The notes: generated from the letters alone by a model not told the origin. A DNA stretch of 64,000 bases from Capnocytophaga sp. ARDL2 (GCF_041530365.1 NZ_CP168034.1:2294001-2358000), one strand, 5' to 3'. Positions 8,132 to 17,312 are shown, counted from the first letter of the stretch. Translations and numbers: made by a program.

Positions 8132-8953
8132 TTAACGAGATGCTTTGTAAGATTGAGTGATAGCAAAACCTACCTCATCGATAAAGTGAGTCAATTTATC
8201 AATTTTTGTTGTAAAGATGTTGTACAATACAATTGCCAAAGTAGATGTACCGATACCTGTAGCCGTACACATCAAAGCCTCAGAGATACCTGTTGCCAAT
8301 GCTGATGAGTCTGGTGCACCTGAAGTTGATAAAGCCGAGAACGCCTTGATCATACCTGTTACTGTTCCTAAAAGACCTGTCAATGTACCGATAGATACCA
8401 AAGTAGCCAATACTACCATGTTTTTCTCCAACATTGGCATTTCTAGTACGGTAGCCTCTTCGATTTCTTTTTGGATAGCTGCCATAGCCTCTTCTGAACT
8501 TTCTCCAGATTTTTTTACTGTATCGTATTTGATTAAAGCTGCTTTTACTACATTAGCAACCGAACCTTTTTGTGTATCACACAATTCGATAGCTTCATTT
8601 ACTTTTCCTACTCTAATCAAAGATTGAACTTCTGCTACAAATGCTTTGATATTTCCTGAACCTGATGCTTTAGAAATTACAATCCAACGCTCGATACCAA
8701 ACACAACCGTCATTGTAAGTAATCCAATCAACACCCCGATTACATAACCTCCTTTGTACATCATACCTAACAAGTTTCCTGACACTGGATCTTTTGAAGG
8801 ATCGTTGTCAACGAAGTTAGAAGGATTTCCTAATACGAAATTCCATACTACGAAACCAAATACTATACATAGTACTACTGCAATCGTAGCAAAAATGTTT
8901 GATAAACCAGAATTTGTGTTCTTTTGCACTGATTCATTGTTTAAATTTTCCAT
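8132..8953 (-). CDS. exbB: MotA/TolQ/ExbB proton channel protein
   Basis: The pentameric core of the TonB-energising proton channel. The 273-residue protein has a first helix near residues 19-41 and a Bacteroidota-type periplasmic insert, then a helix at about 70-93. A cytoplasmic helical domain carries the region VLEMPMLEKNMVVLATLVS, and the conserved double helix LTGLLGTVTGMIKAFSAL is followed by ISEALMCTATGIGTSTLAIV. It is first in the operon exbB-exbD-exbD-tonB on the minus strand. A promoter-like TGACTTTG lies 65-72 bases upstream of the start. Confidence 0.95.
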   Translation of the reverse strand: MENLNNESVQKNTNSGLSNIFATIAVVLCIVFGFVVWNFVLGNPSNFVDNDPSKDPVSGNLLGMMYKGGYVIGVLIGLLTMTVVFGIERWIVISKASGSGNIKAFVAEVQSLIRVGKVNEAIELCDTQKGSVANVVKAALIKYDTVKKSGESSEEAMAAIQKEIEEATVLEMPMLEKNMVVLATLVSIGTLTGLLGTVTGMIKAFSALSTSGAPDSSALATGISEALMCTATGIGTSTLAIVLYNIFTTKIDKLTHFIDEVGFAITQSYKASR

Positions 8954-9017
8954 CTTTTTTTTGTTTAATGTTTACTCTAAATTATATTAAATTTTTAATC
9001 TGTGCTTCGTTTTTATA

Positions 9018-9025
9018 CAAAGTCA
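9018..9025 (-). promoter_or_regulatory. -7 promoter element of the exbB operon
   Basis: On the minus strand TGACTTTG differs in one base from the Bacteroidota -7 element TAnnTTTG. It lies 65 bases upstream of the exbB ATG in a 267-base AT-rich spacer shared with the divergent HerA-like gene. No other promoter candidate stands out for exbB. Confidence 0.45.
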
Positions 9026-9220
9026 CATGGCAAATTTAGTTTTTTCATTCAAATAAAAAAATTTTTTTTTCATTGGATTTTATTTTTTTTCAATTATTTT
9101 TGTTTTCAAAGTTGCTGTTGTAACTGTTTTACACAGATTTAAAGTAGAAAAAGAATTTTTTATCAGTTTACAAAAATTAATTGACATATCAGTAAATACT
9201 TATTAAAAATCACAAAAAAC

Positions 9221-10777
9221 ATGTCTTTAGAACAATTTAAAGAAACTATTACCAATGGCTATACCATGTCTTCTGAATTCATTACAGTTGGTGGTGCTAT
9301 GTACGATAAAGAAATCGTTTCCGATTTGCATGTAAATATTCCTCTGAAAACCATCGCCCGTCATGGTCTCATTGCCGGAGCTACGGGTACTGGGAAAACA
9401 AAAACCATACAAGTATTGTGCGAACAACTTTCGCAAAAAGGAATTCCTGTATTGATGATGGATATAAAAGGAGATTTTAGTGGTATCGCTCAAGAAGGTA
9501 CGCTCAACTCTTTTATAGAAAATCGCCTTGGAAAAATGAATCTACCTTTCAACGCTAAAGGTTTTCCTGTAGAATTATTGACCATCTCTAAACAAAACGG
9601 GGTAAAGCTTCGTGCGACGATTTCCGAATTTGGTCCTGTACTTTTGAGTCGTATTTTGGATGTAAACGAAACTCAATCGGGCGTACTTTCTATTGTTTTC
9701 AAATATTGCGACGACAACAAATTGCCTTTGATTGATATTAAAGACTTGAAAAAAGTGCTTCACGCTTTGACCAACGAATTGAGCAGTGAAATCGAAACCG
9801 AATATGGAAAAATCGCCAAAGCCTCAACCAGTGCTATTCTTCGAAAAATTGTAGAATTAGAACAACAAGGTGCAGATCTTTTCTTCGGCGAACCTTCGTT
9901 TGACATTCACGATTTGATGAGAATTGACGAAAACGGAAAAGGATATATAAACATTCTACGATTAACTGATATTCAAGACAAACCTAAATTGTTTTCTACA
10001 TTTATGTTGTGTCTTTTGGCGGAAATATACAATGAAATGCCCGAACAAGGCGATAGAGGACGACCTGAATTAGTACTTTTTATTGACGAGGCTCACTTGA
10101 TTTTCAAAGAAGCTTCAAAAACTTTATTAGAACAAATCGAAACCATCGTAAAATTGATTCGTTCAAAAGGTGTGGGTGTATATTTCATCACTCAAAATCC
10201 AACGGATATTCCAAATGGTGTATTGGCTCAATTGGGATTAAAAATTCAACATGCCTTGAAAGCTTTTACCGAAAAAGACAGAAAAGCTATCAAAACAGCA
10301 TCTGAAAACTTCCCTTCTACCCCATTTTTCACGACCAACGAAGTGATTACACAAATGGGGATCGGAGAAGCCTTGGTTACAGCACTCAACGAAAAAGGAA
10401 TTCCTACTCCCTTGGTTGTAACTGCTTTGAGAGCACCTGAAAGCCGTATGGATGTATTACAAAATTTTGAAATAGAAGATATTATAAACAAATCGTTTTT
10501 AGCTAAAAAATACAATCAAAACATCGATAGTTATAGTGCGCACGAAATGCTCACCGATCGTTTTGCTCAGTTACAAACTCAACAATCTCAAAAACAGCAA
10601 TCTACTATCAATCCGCCAATAAATGATGGTAGTAGCGGACAGCAAACGAGTCGTCAGCGTACAAATAGCAGACAATCCAACAATGATGTAGGAAAACAAA
10701 TCACCAAAGTATTGACAAGTGCTACCTTTATCAGAGGTGCTTTTGGTGTGTTGAACAAAATTTTCTCTAAAAAATAA
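9221..10777 (+). CDS. HerA-like ATPase (DUF853 family)
   Basis: A 518-residue P-loop NTPase of the DUF853 helicase-like group, related to HerA/FtsK translocases. Walker A is GATGTGKT (residues 53-60) and Walker B is LVLFIDEAHLIF (about 287-298). The core includes the TGTGKTKTIQVL helix and a sensor segment GVYFITQNPTDIP, where family members have Q-N-P. The C-terminus (about 445-500) is Gln/Ser/Asn-rich low complexity, then a short hydrophobic tail. The cellular role of DUF853 proteins is not settled; DNA or protein remodelling is inferred. It heads a three-gene plus-strand run (gaps of 6 and 7 bases). Confidence 0.9.
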   Translation: MSLEQFKETITNGYTMSSEFITVGGAMYDKEIVSDLHVNIPLKTIARHGLIAGATGTGKTKTIQVLCEQLSQKGIPVLMMDIKGDFSGIAQEGTLNSFIENRLGKMNLPFNAKGFPVELLTISKQNGVKLRATISEFGPVLLSRILDVNETQSGVLSIVFKYCDDNKLPLIDIKDLKKVLHALTNELSSEIETEYGKIAKASTSAILRKIVELEQQGADLFFGEPSFDIHDLMRIDENGKGYINILRLTDIQDKPKLFSTFMLCLLAEIYNEMPEQGDRGRPELVLFIDEAHLIFKEASKTLLEQIETIVKLIRSKGVGVYFITQNPTDIPNGVLAQLGLKIQHALKAFTEKDRKAIKTASENFPSTPFFTTNEVITQMGIGEALVTALNEKGIPTPLVVTALRAPESRMDVLQNFEIEDIINKSFLAKKYNQNIDSYSAHEMLTDRFAQLQTQQSQKQQSTINPPINDGSSGQQTSRQRTNSRQSNNDVGKQITKVLTSATFIRGAFGVLNKIFSKK

Positions 10778-10783
10778 TCGACA

Positions 10784-11170
10784 ATGCTTACAGTTTTACT
10801 TATTGCCTTATTTATTTTGGCAATCGTTTATATTTTAGCCATAATCAGAATGGCGAAACAAAGACAATTTTACCGAGTAATTTTGGTTCACTTGATTATT
10901 TTTGCCGCATATTTGTATATTGCCTTGCATTTTGAACGCATTTTTAACATTACAGAAGGCTTTGGCTATCAAAAATTGGAATTTTTAGTAGGCTGTATGC
11001 TTTTACAAATTGTTGTGGGTTATTATTTAGTTAAAAATACCGACTTGCGTAGAAAAACATTGGAAAAATTGAAATTAATCAAGAAAAAAGAGGAAAATCC
11101 TTCAACTGAAGAAAATTCAACAGTGGAAAGTTCAACATCTAAGGAAATTTTGACAACAAAGGAAAAATAA
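10784..11170 (+). CDS. Multi-helix membrane protein of unknown function
   Basis: A 128-residue protein with three predicted membrane helices (about 2-22, 31-50 and 65-83). A charged cytoplasmic tail follows, Lys-rich then Ser/Thr/Glu-rich (SSTSKEILTTKEK). I do not recognise the family. It starts 6 bases after the HerA-like gene stop and ends 7 bases before the rhodanese start, so all three are almost certainly one transcript. The C-terminal low-complexity tail resembles a disordered region. Confidence 0.75.
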   Translation: MLTVLLIALFILAIVYILAIIRMAKQRQFYRVILVHLIIFAAYLYIALHFERIFNITEGFGYQKLEFLVGCMLLQIVVGYYLVKNTDLRRKTLEKLKLIKKKEENPSTEENSTVESSTSKEILTTKEK

Positions 11171-11177
11171 ATATACC

Positions 11178-11513
11178 ATGAAAAAAATTCTAATTACCTT
11201 ATGTATAGGATTGGGTATTTCAATTAATTCAAATGCTCAATGCTTAAAAAAAGTAGTCAACGACGAAAACACACTTTTAGTAGATGTGCGTACACCTGAG
11301 GAATTTGAAGAAGAAACCGCAAAAAATGCCATCAATATTCCTGTTGACGAATTGGAAAACCGTGTAAGCGAATTGGTTGATGCAAAAAGAATCGTTGTTT
11401 TTTGCAAAAGTGGCAAAAGAGCCAAACAAGCAAAAAAGATTTTGAAACGCCAAAAAGGCATTCGAAAAGTTTACAATGGAAAGACTTACGAAAAAGTGAG
11501 AAATTTACAATAA
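11178..11513 (+). CDS. Secreted rhodanese-like domain protein
   Basis: A 111-residue protein with a signal peptide (MKKILITLCIGLGISINSNA) and one rhodanese domain: LLVDVRTPEEFEEETAKNAI, then the active-site loop FCKSGKRAKQA with its Cys in C-K-S-G-K-R. Rhodanese domains carry sulfur as a cysteine persulfide; a periplasmic location follows from the signal peptide. The substrate is unknown. It is the last gene of the HerA-like operon and is followed directly by a terminator. Confidence 0.9.
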   Translation: MKKILITLCIGLGISINSNAQCLKKVVNDENTLLVDVRTPEEFEEETAKNAINIPVDELENRVSELVDAKRIVVFCKSGKRAKQAKKILKRQKGIRKVYNGKTYEKVRNLQ

Positions 11514-11514
11514 C

Positions 11515-11555
11515 AAAAAATCCTACCAAATATAGAAATGGTAGGATTTTTTTAT
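11515..11555 (+). terminator. Rho-independent terminator after the rhodanese gene
   Basis: A 14-bp stem (AAAAAATCCTACCA with its complement, 10-base loop) ends in a run of Ts and lies 2 bases after the stop. It is between convergent genes (queA ends at 11569), and the A-rich left arm lets it act for both. Confidence 0.85.
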
Positions 11556-11568
11556 AGTGAATTGTGTA

Positions 11569-12618
11569 TTACAAAATCAACATAGCATCACCGTACGAGT
11601 AAAATTTATATCCTTCTTTTACTGCTTCTTCATACGCTTTCATTGTTAAATCATATCCCGCAAATGCAGAAATCATCATCAACAAAGTGGATTTTGGCAT
11701 GTGAAAATTTGTTACCATACAATCTGCGATACTAAAATCATAAGGAGGAAAAATAAACTTATTTGTCCATCCTACAAACGGATTTAATGTTTTGGCAGAT
11801 GAAACCGAACTTTCCATTGCTCTCATAGAAGTTGTACCGATAGCACACACTTTTTTCTTATTCAAAATAGCTTTGTTTACAATTTCGCATGCTTCTTGTG
11901 AAATAAACAACTCTTCTGAATCCATTTTGTGCTTTGACAAATCTTCAACTTCCACAGGATTGAACGTTCCTAATCCGATATGTAAAGTTACCTTTGCAAA
12001 ATCTACTCCTTTAATTTCCAAACGTTTCAACAAATGTTTCGAAAAATGCAGACCTGCCGTTGGAGCTGCTACTGCCCCTTCTTCTGTTGCATAAATGGTT
12101 TGGTATCTTTCTTCATCTTCTGGTACCACATCTCTACTAATGTATTTTGGAATTGGAGTTTCTCCCAATTCTTTCAATTTGATTCGGAACTCTTCATACG
12201 AACCATCAAACAAAAATCTCAAAGTTCTCCCTCTTGAAGTGGTATTGTCGATCACCTCAGCAACCAACGATTCGTCTTCACCAAAATACAATTTGTTTCC
12301 GATACGAATTTTTCGAGCTGGATCTACCAATACATCCCACAAACGTTGCTCTGCATTCAACTCTCTCAACAAAAATACTTCAATTCTTGCTCCGGTTTTT
12401 TCTTTGTTTCCGTACAATCTCGCAGGAAACACTTTTGTGTTATTCAACACCATTACATCTCCTTCGTCGAAATAATCCAATATATCTTTGAATAACTTGT
12501 GTTCTATCTCTCCAGTTTTTCTGTGTACAACCATCAAGCGTGATTCATCACGATTTTCTGCTGGAAATTCTGCTAACAACTCTTCTGGTAAGTTGAAATT
12601 AAAATTTGATAATCTCAT
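11569..12618 (-). CDS. queA: S-adenosylmethionine:tRNA ribosyltransferase-isomerase
   Basis: Adds and rearranges the ribosyl part of S-adenosylmethionine onto 7-aminomethyl-7-deazaguanine in tRNA, giving epoxyqueuosine at the wobble base. At 349 residues it is the normal length. Family signatures are the N-terminal [73 protein letters not shown] and [18 protein letters not shown]. Nothing odd is seen. A good promoter lies just upstream (12646-12677), so it is likely transcribed on its own. Other queuosine genes are not in this window. Confidence 0.97.
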   Translation of the reverse strand: MRLSNFNFNLPEELLAEFPAENRDESRLMVVHRKTGEIEHKLFKDILDYFDEGDVMVLNNTKVFPARLYGNKEKTGARIEVFLLRELNAEQRLWDVLVDPARKIRIGNKLYFGEDESLVAEVIDNTTSRGRTLRFLFDGSYEEFRIKLKELGETPIPKYISRDVVPEDEERYQTIYATEEGAVAAPTAGLHFSKHLLKRLEIKGVDFAKVTLHIGLGTFNPVEVEDLSKHKMDSEELFISQEACEIVNKAILNKKKVCAIGTTSMRAMESSVSSAKTLNPFVGWTNKFIFPPYDFSIADCMVTNFHMPKSTLLMMISAFAGYDLTMKAYEEAVKEGYKFYSYGDAMLIL

Positions 12619-12645
12619 ATTGTTTCAAATAATTAATTAAGTCTG

Positions 12646-12677
12646 CAAAGATACAACATCAATTAGGGCGTTGTCAA
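12646..12677 (-). promoter_or_regulatory. queA promoter (TTG - 21 bp - TATCTTTG)
   Basis: On the minus strand TATCTTTG matches TAnnTTTG exactly, and a TTG lies 21 bases further upstream, the expected spacing for the Bacteroidota -33/-7 pair. The -7 element is 28 bases from the queA ATG. Confidence 0.7.
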
Positions 12678-12689
12678 CTATTTTTTCAG

Positions 12690-13495
12690 TTATTTTATCC
12701 CATAATGTTTTTTCAACATATTTTCGTATATTCTATCAGGTAAAATTCGCTTCAAAACGATGGAAAATACTTGCAAAAAACTACCTACTTTGTAATGCAA
12801 TTTTGGTTGATTGGTTTCCAATATTTTGTGAATTACCAATGCCATTTTTATTGGATCTTCGCCCTCGTTTACATGTGTATCCATCGTATCTAATTGATGT
12901 TTGTAAATCTCGGCATACGGCGATTTTTCATCAAAGGGTGCGTGGTATCTTCTTGAAGCAATATCGGTTGCAAAATCTCCAGGTGCTACGGTACATACCT
13001 TGATTCCAAAGGGTGCAACTTCCATACTCAAGGTCTCGGAAATGATTTCAAAAGCAGCCTTTGACGATGAATAAGCTCCGCGATACGGCAATCCCATATA
13101 TCCTGCAATCGAAGTGATATTGACTATCATTCCTGATTTTTTTTCACGCATATAGGGCAAAACTGTTTGAATCAATTCCAAAGGGCAAAAACATTGGTGT
13201 GAAAATTATTCTGAATTTCATCAATAGGTGTTTCTTCCAAAGGTCCTGTGATTCCAACCCCTGCATTATTAATGAGTACATCGATTTTTCCTTCTTTTTC
13301 GATGAGAGTTTTTACCGCTTGATTAATGCTTTCTCTACTGCGAACATCTAAGGCTATCAGAGGAATTTTGGTTTGCTCTACCGATTGCGGATTTCGACTA
13401 GTACCATATACGGTATAGCCTTTATCATGTAGGTATTCGCATAAGGTTTTTCCAATACCCGACGAACCACCTGTAATAAGTACTACTTTTTTCAT
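12690..13495 (-). pseudogene. Short-chain dehydrogenase/reductase, split by one frameshift
   Basis: Two overlapping frames together make a complete classical SDR. The first part, from ATG 13495, has the nucleotide-binding motif GGSSGIGK and the LINNAG segment. The second part has IVNITSIAG and the catalytic Y-x3-K region (YRGAYSSSKAAFE), and ends at 12690. The join falls near 13180, where NVFALWN-stop should read NVFGPLELIQ: one base is missing. The start codon directly abuts the stop of the DUF2027-Smr gene. With one lesion it is either a recent pseudogene or a sequence error. The substrate cannot be told. Confidence 0.8.
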
Positions 13496-14047
13496 CTACT
13501 GATTTTGTCTAATATACACTTCCGTTGCTCCAAATCCGTATTTGCGATAATTTCCCTCTACAAAATACACTTCACGGTATCTACCCAATAAAAATTCTAA
13601 TTCTGTTTTTAGTACGCCCTCGCCTTCTCCATGTATCAATACCAATTTCGGTATTTTCTTTTCAATAGCGTATTCTATCTGCATACGAGCAGTATCGACT
13701 TGCAAGTTGAGCATATCGTATTTACTCATTCCTTTAGTAGATTTCACCAATTTTTCGATATGCAAATCTATTTCTACGGCATATTCCTCTTTTTTGGATT
13801 TTTTTTCGGTGTTTACTCTATGATGATTTTTTACAATTTTGGTTTGTTTTGCTTCTTCAATAGCCGAAATCGAACTCGCCTTGGTAATATCATTCGATTC
13901 CTCTACAAGAATCAGCTCCGAACTGTGGTAAGACAATTCGAAGCCGTCTGCTGTTTCTATGGTTACTTCCTCGCCTTTTACTCGTACCACCGTTCCGATA
14001 AAAGCATCATCGAGGACTTCTACTTTATTACCTTTTTCAAATTTCAT
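13496..14047 (-). CDS. DUF2027 / Smr domain protein
   Basis: A 183-residue protein. The N-terminal part (about 1-50, MKFEKGNKVEVLDDAFIGTV) is an SH3-like DUF2027 barrel, a Lys-rich linker follows, and the C-terminal part (about 95-183) is an Smr domain with the expected H-G-x-G-x-G as LVLIHGEGEGVLKTEL. Smr domains, as in MutS2, nick or bind nucleic acids, so a nucleic-acid role is likely but unproven here. The gene is followed with no gap by the broken SDR gene and lies 12 bases downstream of the restriction-modification remnant, on the same strand. Confidence 0.88.
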   Translation of the reverse strand: MKFEKGNKVEVLDDAFIGTVVRVKGEEVTIETADGFELSYHSSELILVEESNDITKASSISAIEEAKQTKIVKNHHRVNTEKKSKKEEYAVEIDLHIEKLVKSTKGMSKYDMLNLQVDTARMQIEYAIEKKIPKLVLIHGEGEGVLKTELEFLLGRYREVYFVEGNYRKYGFGATEVYIRQNQ

Positions 14048-14059
14048 CGGTTAAACTTT

Positions 14060-14755
14060 TTATTTCTTATAAGGTCCTAAAAATTTATCTCCATTAAAAT
14101 GGCACTAAATGATCAGGTTTACCTGCTATCCAAACCTCTGTTTCCTAAGCTATATCAGCAATAAATTGCCTAAATTTTTGACGATTTTGAAAAGCGGTAA
14201 CGAACACAATTTCAGCTTTGCGATTTTTTGTTAATTTCTGTAATTGTAATAATCTAATTTCCAATATTGGTCCAGAAGTATGAACAGCTTCAATCAAATA
14301 TACCCAATTCTTTTCCTTAGAATAGGCGATAACATCAGGTAATTCTTCGTGCGACATTTTGAAAAAACTTAGATTTTCTAATTTATCTTTTTCCAAGTAC
14401 AAAAATTTATTTGCTGTGCCTCCAACATATAAAACTTCTGCCCCAAAACCATATCTTCGTAAAAATTCTTCTATGATGGCTTTTTGTAAATCGTTATGTT
14501 CTCCTGTTGAAAAAGATAATTGACCACCTGTCGGAATCAATGGTTAGTTTTTTAGTAAAACATTCTCCAAAAAGATCTTTATTATAAGTATCTGAAACCT
14601 TTTCGTCCATTTCAAACCCTATGGGTCTTGAATCCATTTGATTCAAATCCAAGAGACAAACCACCACAACCCGCAAAAAGATCTACCACCGTCTTATCTA
14701 TGTCGGTGTGTATCCAGGGTTTCAGTTTGTTGTTTATCTCTTCCCAATATTTCAT
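14060..14755 (-). pseudogene. Chimeric remnant: C5-methyltransferase N-terminus joined to a BsuBI/PstI-type nuclease domain
   Basis: From ATG 14755 about 50 codons match the start of a C5-cytosine methyltransferase, with motif I VVDLFAGCGGLSLGF. A shift of frame continues it (IGFEMDEKVSDTYNKDLFGE, motif II region) to near KKLTIDSD. The sequence then changes into the C-terminal catalytic domain of BsuBI/PstI-type restriction enzymes: GEHNDLQKAIIEEF, VLYVGGTANK, LPDVIAY, EKNWVYLIEAV, VTAF. A TAG replaces the Trp of A-W-E-T-E-V-W, and one more shift gives HFNGDKFLGPYKK at the end. The rest of the methyltransferase and the nuclease N-terminal half are gone. This is a dead type II restriction-modification locus. 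Confidence 0.85.
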
Positions 14756-14819
14756 ATGGTAAAATTAATGTTTTTTTATTAAAACAATACTCTTTTTCCT
14801 AACTTCTAATATCTAACTC

Positions 14820-16208
14820 CTAAATCCCAGCAATTTCCTTTATATTCTTAATTATCGTTTCCGCCAAATCATCAGCTTCACTTTGCGATGGTGCTTCAGT
14901 ATAAATACGAATGATTGGTTCTGTATTGGATTTTCTCAAATGAGCCCACGAATTAGCAAAATCGATTTTCACTCCGTCTATAGTAGAAACTTCTTCGTTT
15001 AAATATTTTTCTGTCATCGCTTTCAAAATCGCATCTACATCTAAAGTTGGCGTCAATTCGATTTTGTTTTTACTCATATAGTATTGTGGAAACGACGCTT
15101 TCAATTCAGCAACCGTACCTCCTATTTCTGCCAAATGTGTCAAAAACAAGGCTACTCCAACCAAAGCATCTCTACCATAGTGAATTTCTGGATAAATAAT
15201 GCCTCCGTTTCCTTCGCCTCCGATAATGGCATTGGTAGCTTTCATCAATTCTACAACATTTACCTCACCTACAGCCGACGCTTGATAAGACCCCTTTCTG
15301 TTTACCGTAACATCTCTCAACGCACGAGAAGACGACATATTTGACACGGTATTTCCTGGAGTTTTGCTCAAAACATAGTCAGCAACTGCTACCAAAGTAT
15401 ATTCTTCGCCAAAGATTTCGCCATCGTTGGAAACAAATGCCAAACGATCTACATCTGGGTCAACTACAATACCAAAATCCGCTTTTTCTGCTACTACTTT
15501 TTCACAAATATCTGTCAAATGTTCTTTCAACGGCTCTGGGTTGTGTGGAAAATGTCCGTTGGGTGTACAATACAATTCTACAACCTCTACCCCCATTTTT
15601 TTCAACAAGGCAGGAATGGCTATTCCCCCTGTCGAATTTACACCGTCAACCACAACTTTAAAGCCTTTTTGTTTTACTTTTTCAGCATCGACCAATGGCA
15701 AATCCAATACTTTCTGAATGTGAATATCGATTCCGTCATTTCTTACTTCATAACTTCCCAAATCGTCAACTTCGGCATACGAAAAATCTTCATTTGCAGC
15801 AATTTCCAACATTTCTTCGCCGTCTTTTCCACTGATAAATTCTCCTTTTTCGTTGAGCAATTTCAAGGCATTCCACTGTTTTGGGTTGTGCGAAGCCGTA
15901 AGGATTATTCCTCCGTCGGCTTTCAATTCAGGTACCATTACTTCCACAGTTGGCGTAGTCGAAAGTCCCAAATCGATCACATGAATTCCCAACCCTTGCA
16001 AAGTAGCCGTTACCAAAGACGACACCATTTGCCCAGAAATACGAGCATCACGACCAATTACTAAAATTAAATCTTTTTTATTTTTATTGTTTTGAAGCCA
16101 AGTTCCAAAGGCTGAAGTAAATTTTACTACATCTAAAGGCGTTAAATTTTCATCAACTTTTCCGCCAATTGTTCCGCGGATTCCCGAAATAGATTTTATT
16201 AATGTCAT
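14820..16208 (-). CDS. glmM: Phosphoglucosamine mutase / phosphohexomutase
   Basis: Interconverts glucosamine 6- and 1-phosphate on the way to UDP-GlcNAc, via a phosphoserine intermediate. The 462-residue protein shows all four domain signatures: GIRGTIGGKV at the start; the catalytic serine loop TASHNPKQWNALK (Ser near 106); the metal-binding DPDVDRLAF; and the sugar-binding GGEGNGGIIYP. It ends with the phosphate-binding RKSNTEPIIRIYTEA. Phosphomannomutase activity cannot be excluded by sequence, but Bacteroidota orthologues of this form are usually called GlmM. An exact TACCTTTG promoter element lies 22-29 bases upstream. Confidence 0.9.
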   Translation of the reverse strand: MTLIKSISGIRGTIGGKVDENLTPLDVVKFTSAFGTWLQNNKNKKDLILVIGRDARISGQMVSSLVTATLQGLGIHVIDLGLSTTPTVEVMVPELKADGGIILTASHNPKQWNALKLLNEKGEFISGKDGEEMLEIAANEDFSYAEVDDLGSYEVRNDGIDIHIQKVLDLPLVDAEKVKQKGFKVVVDGVNSTGGIAIPALLKKMGVEVVELYCTPNGHFPHNPEPLKEHLTDICEKVVAEKADFGIVVDPDVDRLAFVSNDGEIFGEEYTLVAVADYVLSKTPGNTVSNMSSSRALRDVTVNRKGSYQASAVGEVNVVELMKATNAIIGGEGNGGIIYPEIHYGRDALVGVALFLTHLAEIGGTVAELKASFPQYYMSKNKIELTPTLDVDAILKAMTEKYLNEEVSTIDGVKIDFANSWAHLRKSNTEPIIRIYTEAPSQSEADDLAETIIKNIKEIAGI

Positions 16209-16229
16209 AGTTATTTTCTATTTTTTTTT

Positions 16230-16237
16230 CAAAGGTA
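16230..16237 (-). promoter_or_regulatory. glmM -7 promoter element TACCTTTG
   Basis: An exact match to TAnnTTTG on the minus strand, 22 bases from the glmM ATG, in the short spacer shared with the divergent lipoprotein gene. Confidence 0.6.
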
Positions 16238-16310
16238 GTTTTTTTATTTAATTTAACATACTACCCAATCGTTTTATTGATTAAATTTGACTACTAAATT
16301 TTATTTTTTG

Positions 16311-17285
16311 ATGAAAAAACATCTTCTATTTTTCACATTTGTGCTTTATAGCTTTTTGTCCTGTCAAAAAAACATCAAACACGAGCATAGTTATTACTAT
16401 TGGAGGACAAATTTCTCTATTGATTCGGTAGAAAAACAGGCATTACAACAAGCAGAACATTCTTTTTTGTACACACGTTTTTTTGACATTGATAAAATTA
16501 AAGGAATGTATCAACCGGTGGGAATTATTCAGAAAAATGATTCGATTCAATTTTCAACTAAAACCATTGTACCTGTGGTATTTATCACTAATCGAACGTT
16601 TATAAATAGTACGGAAAACGAACGAAAACAATTGGCTCAATTTGTTTGGGATGGAGTAAGGGAAATAGGTGAAAATTTCAATTTAAAAAAAATTACAGAA
16701 ATACAATTAGACTGTGATTGGACAGTGGGTACACGAGATGATTTTTTTCATTTTATCGACGAGTTAAAAAATATTTCCAAAATTGACATTACGTCAACTC
16801 TGAGATTGCATCAAGTAAAAGATAAAAAAACGATGGGAATTCCTCCCGTTTCAAAGGTGTATTTGATGTGTTATTCAACGACTTCGCCTATGGAAAATTC
16901 GGATAAAAATTCGATTTTAGACGTACAATTATTAAAAAATTATTTACATAAAATAAATGATTATCCTATTAAAAATATTACAATTGCTTTGCCCAATTAT
17001 AGTTGGGGAATTGTAACTAATATTTTTGGTAAAAAACGTTTAATTCATGCATTAAACACTAAAGATTTAAACAATAATAATTTTAGAAAAATCAATGAAA
17101 ATGAAATCGAAGTCATAGAAAATGGATTTTATTTTGGGCATTATTTAAACAAAGGATTTCGGATAAAAGTAGAAGAAATAGAAGAAAAACAAAGACAAGA
17201 AGTAATTGAATTTTTGGATAAAAAACTCCAAACCAATTATCCAATCATATATTATCATTTAGACAGTAAATTTATAAAAAATTAG
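16311..17285 (+). CDS. Lipoprotein of unknown function, possible TIM-barrel fold
   Basis: I chose ATG 16311 because it opens a lipoprotein signal peptide (MKKHLLFFTFVLYSFLSC, lipobox L-S-C); the in-frame ATG at 16287 only adds MTTKFYFL. The protein is then 324 residues. Segments such as ITEIQLDCDWTVGTRDDFFHF, STLRLHQVKD, KVYLMCYSTTSPME and ITIALPNYSWGIV look like the strand ends of a glycoside-hydrolase-like TIM barrel, similar in style to DUF3142. That is inference and no catalytic residue is assigned. It is divergent from glmM, ends in a terminator, and is probably monocistronic. Confidence 0.75.
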   Translation: MKKHLLFFTFVLYSFLSCQKNIKHEHSYYYWRTNFSIDSVEKQALQQAEHSFLYTRFFDIDKIKGMYQPVGIIQKNDSIQFSTKTIVPVVFITNRTFINSTENERKQLAQFVWDGVREIGENFNLKKITEIQLDCDWTVGTRDDFFHFIDELKNISKIDITSTLRLHQVKDKKTMGIPPVSKVYLMCYSTTSPMENSDKNSILDVQLLKNYLHKINDYPIKNITIALPNYSWGIVTNIFGKKRLIHALNTKDLNNNNFRKINENEIEVIENGFYFGHYLNKGFRIKVEEIEEKQRQEVIEFLDKKLQTNYPIIYYHLDSKFIKN

Positions 17286-17312
17286 GGCAACTTTTCAATT
17301 GCCCTAATTTTA
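17282..17312 (+). terminator. Terminator overlapping the lipoprotein stop codon
   Basis: TTAGGGCAA and TTGCCCTAA form a perfect 9-bp stem with an 8-base loop and a T-rich tail. The left arm contains the TAG stop of the lipoprotein gene. The HopJ-like pseudogene ends on the other strand at its right edge. Confidence 0.8.

Noticed and set aside
9026..9220. Possible regulatory region or small RNA upstream of the HerA-like gene
   Set aside because: Only A and T runs; no hairpin, repeat or promoter box for the plus strand could be supported.
14494..14676. 60-codon ORF MRVVVVCLLDLNQMDS
   Set aside because: Its first part is a wrong-frame reading of methyltransferase motif I; only the middle belongs to the chimeric remnant, where it is described.
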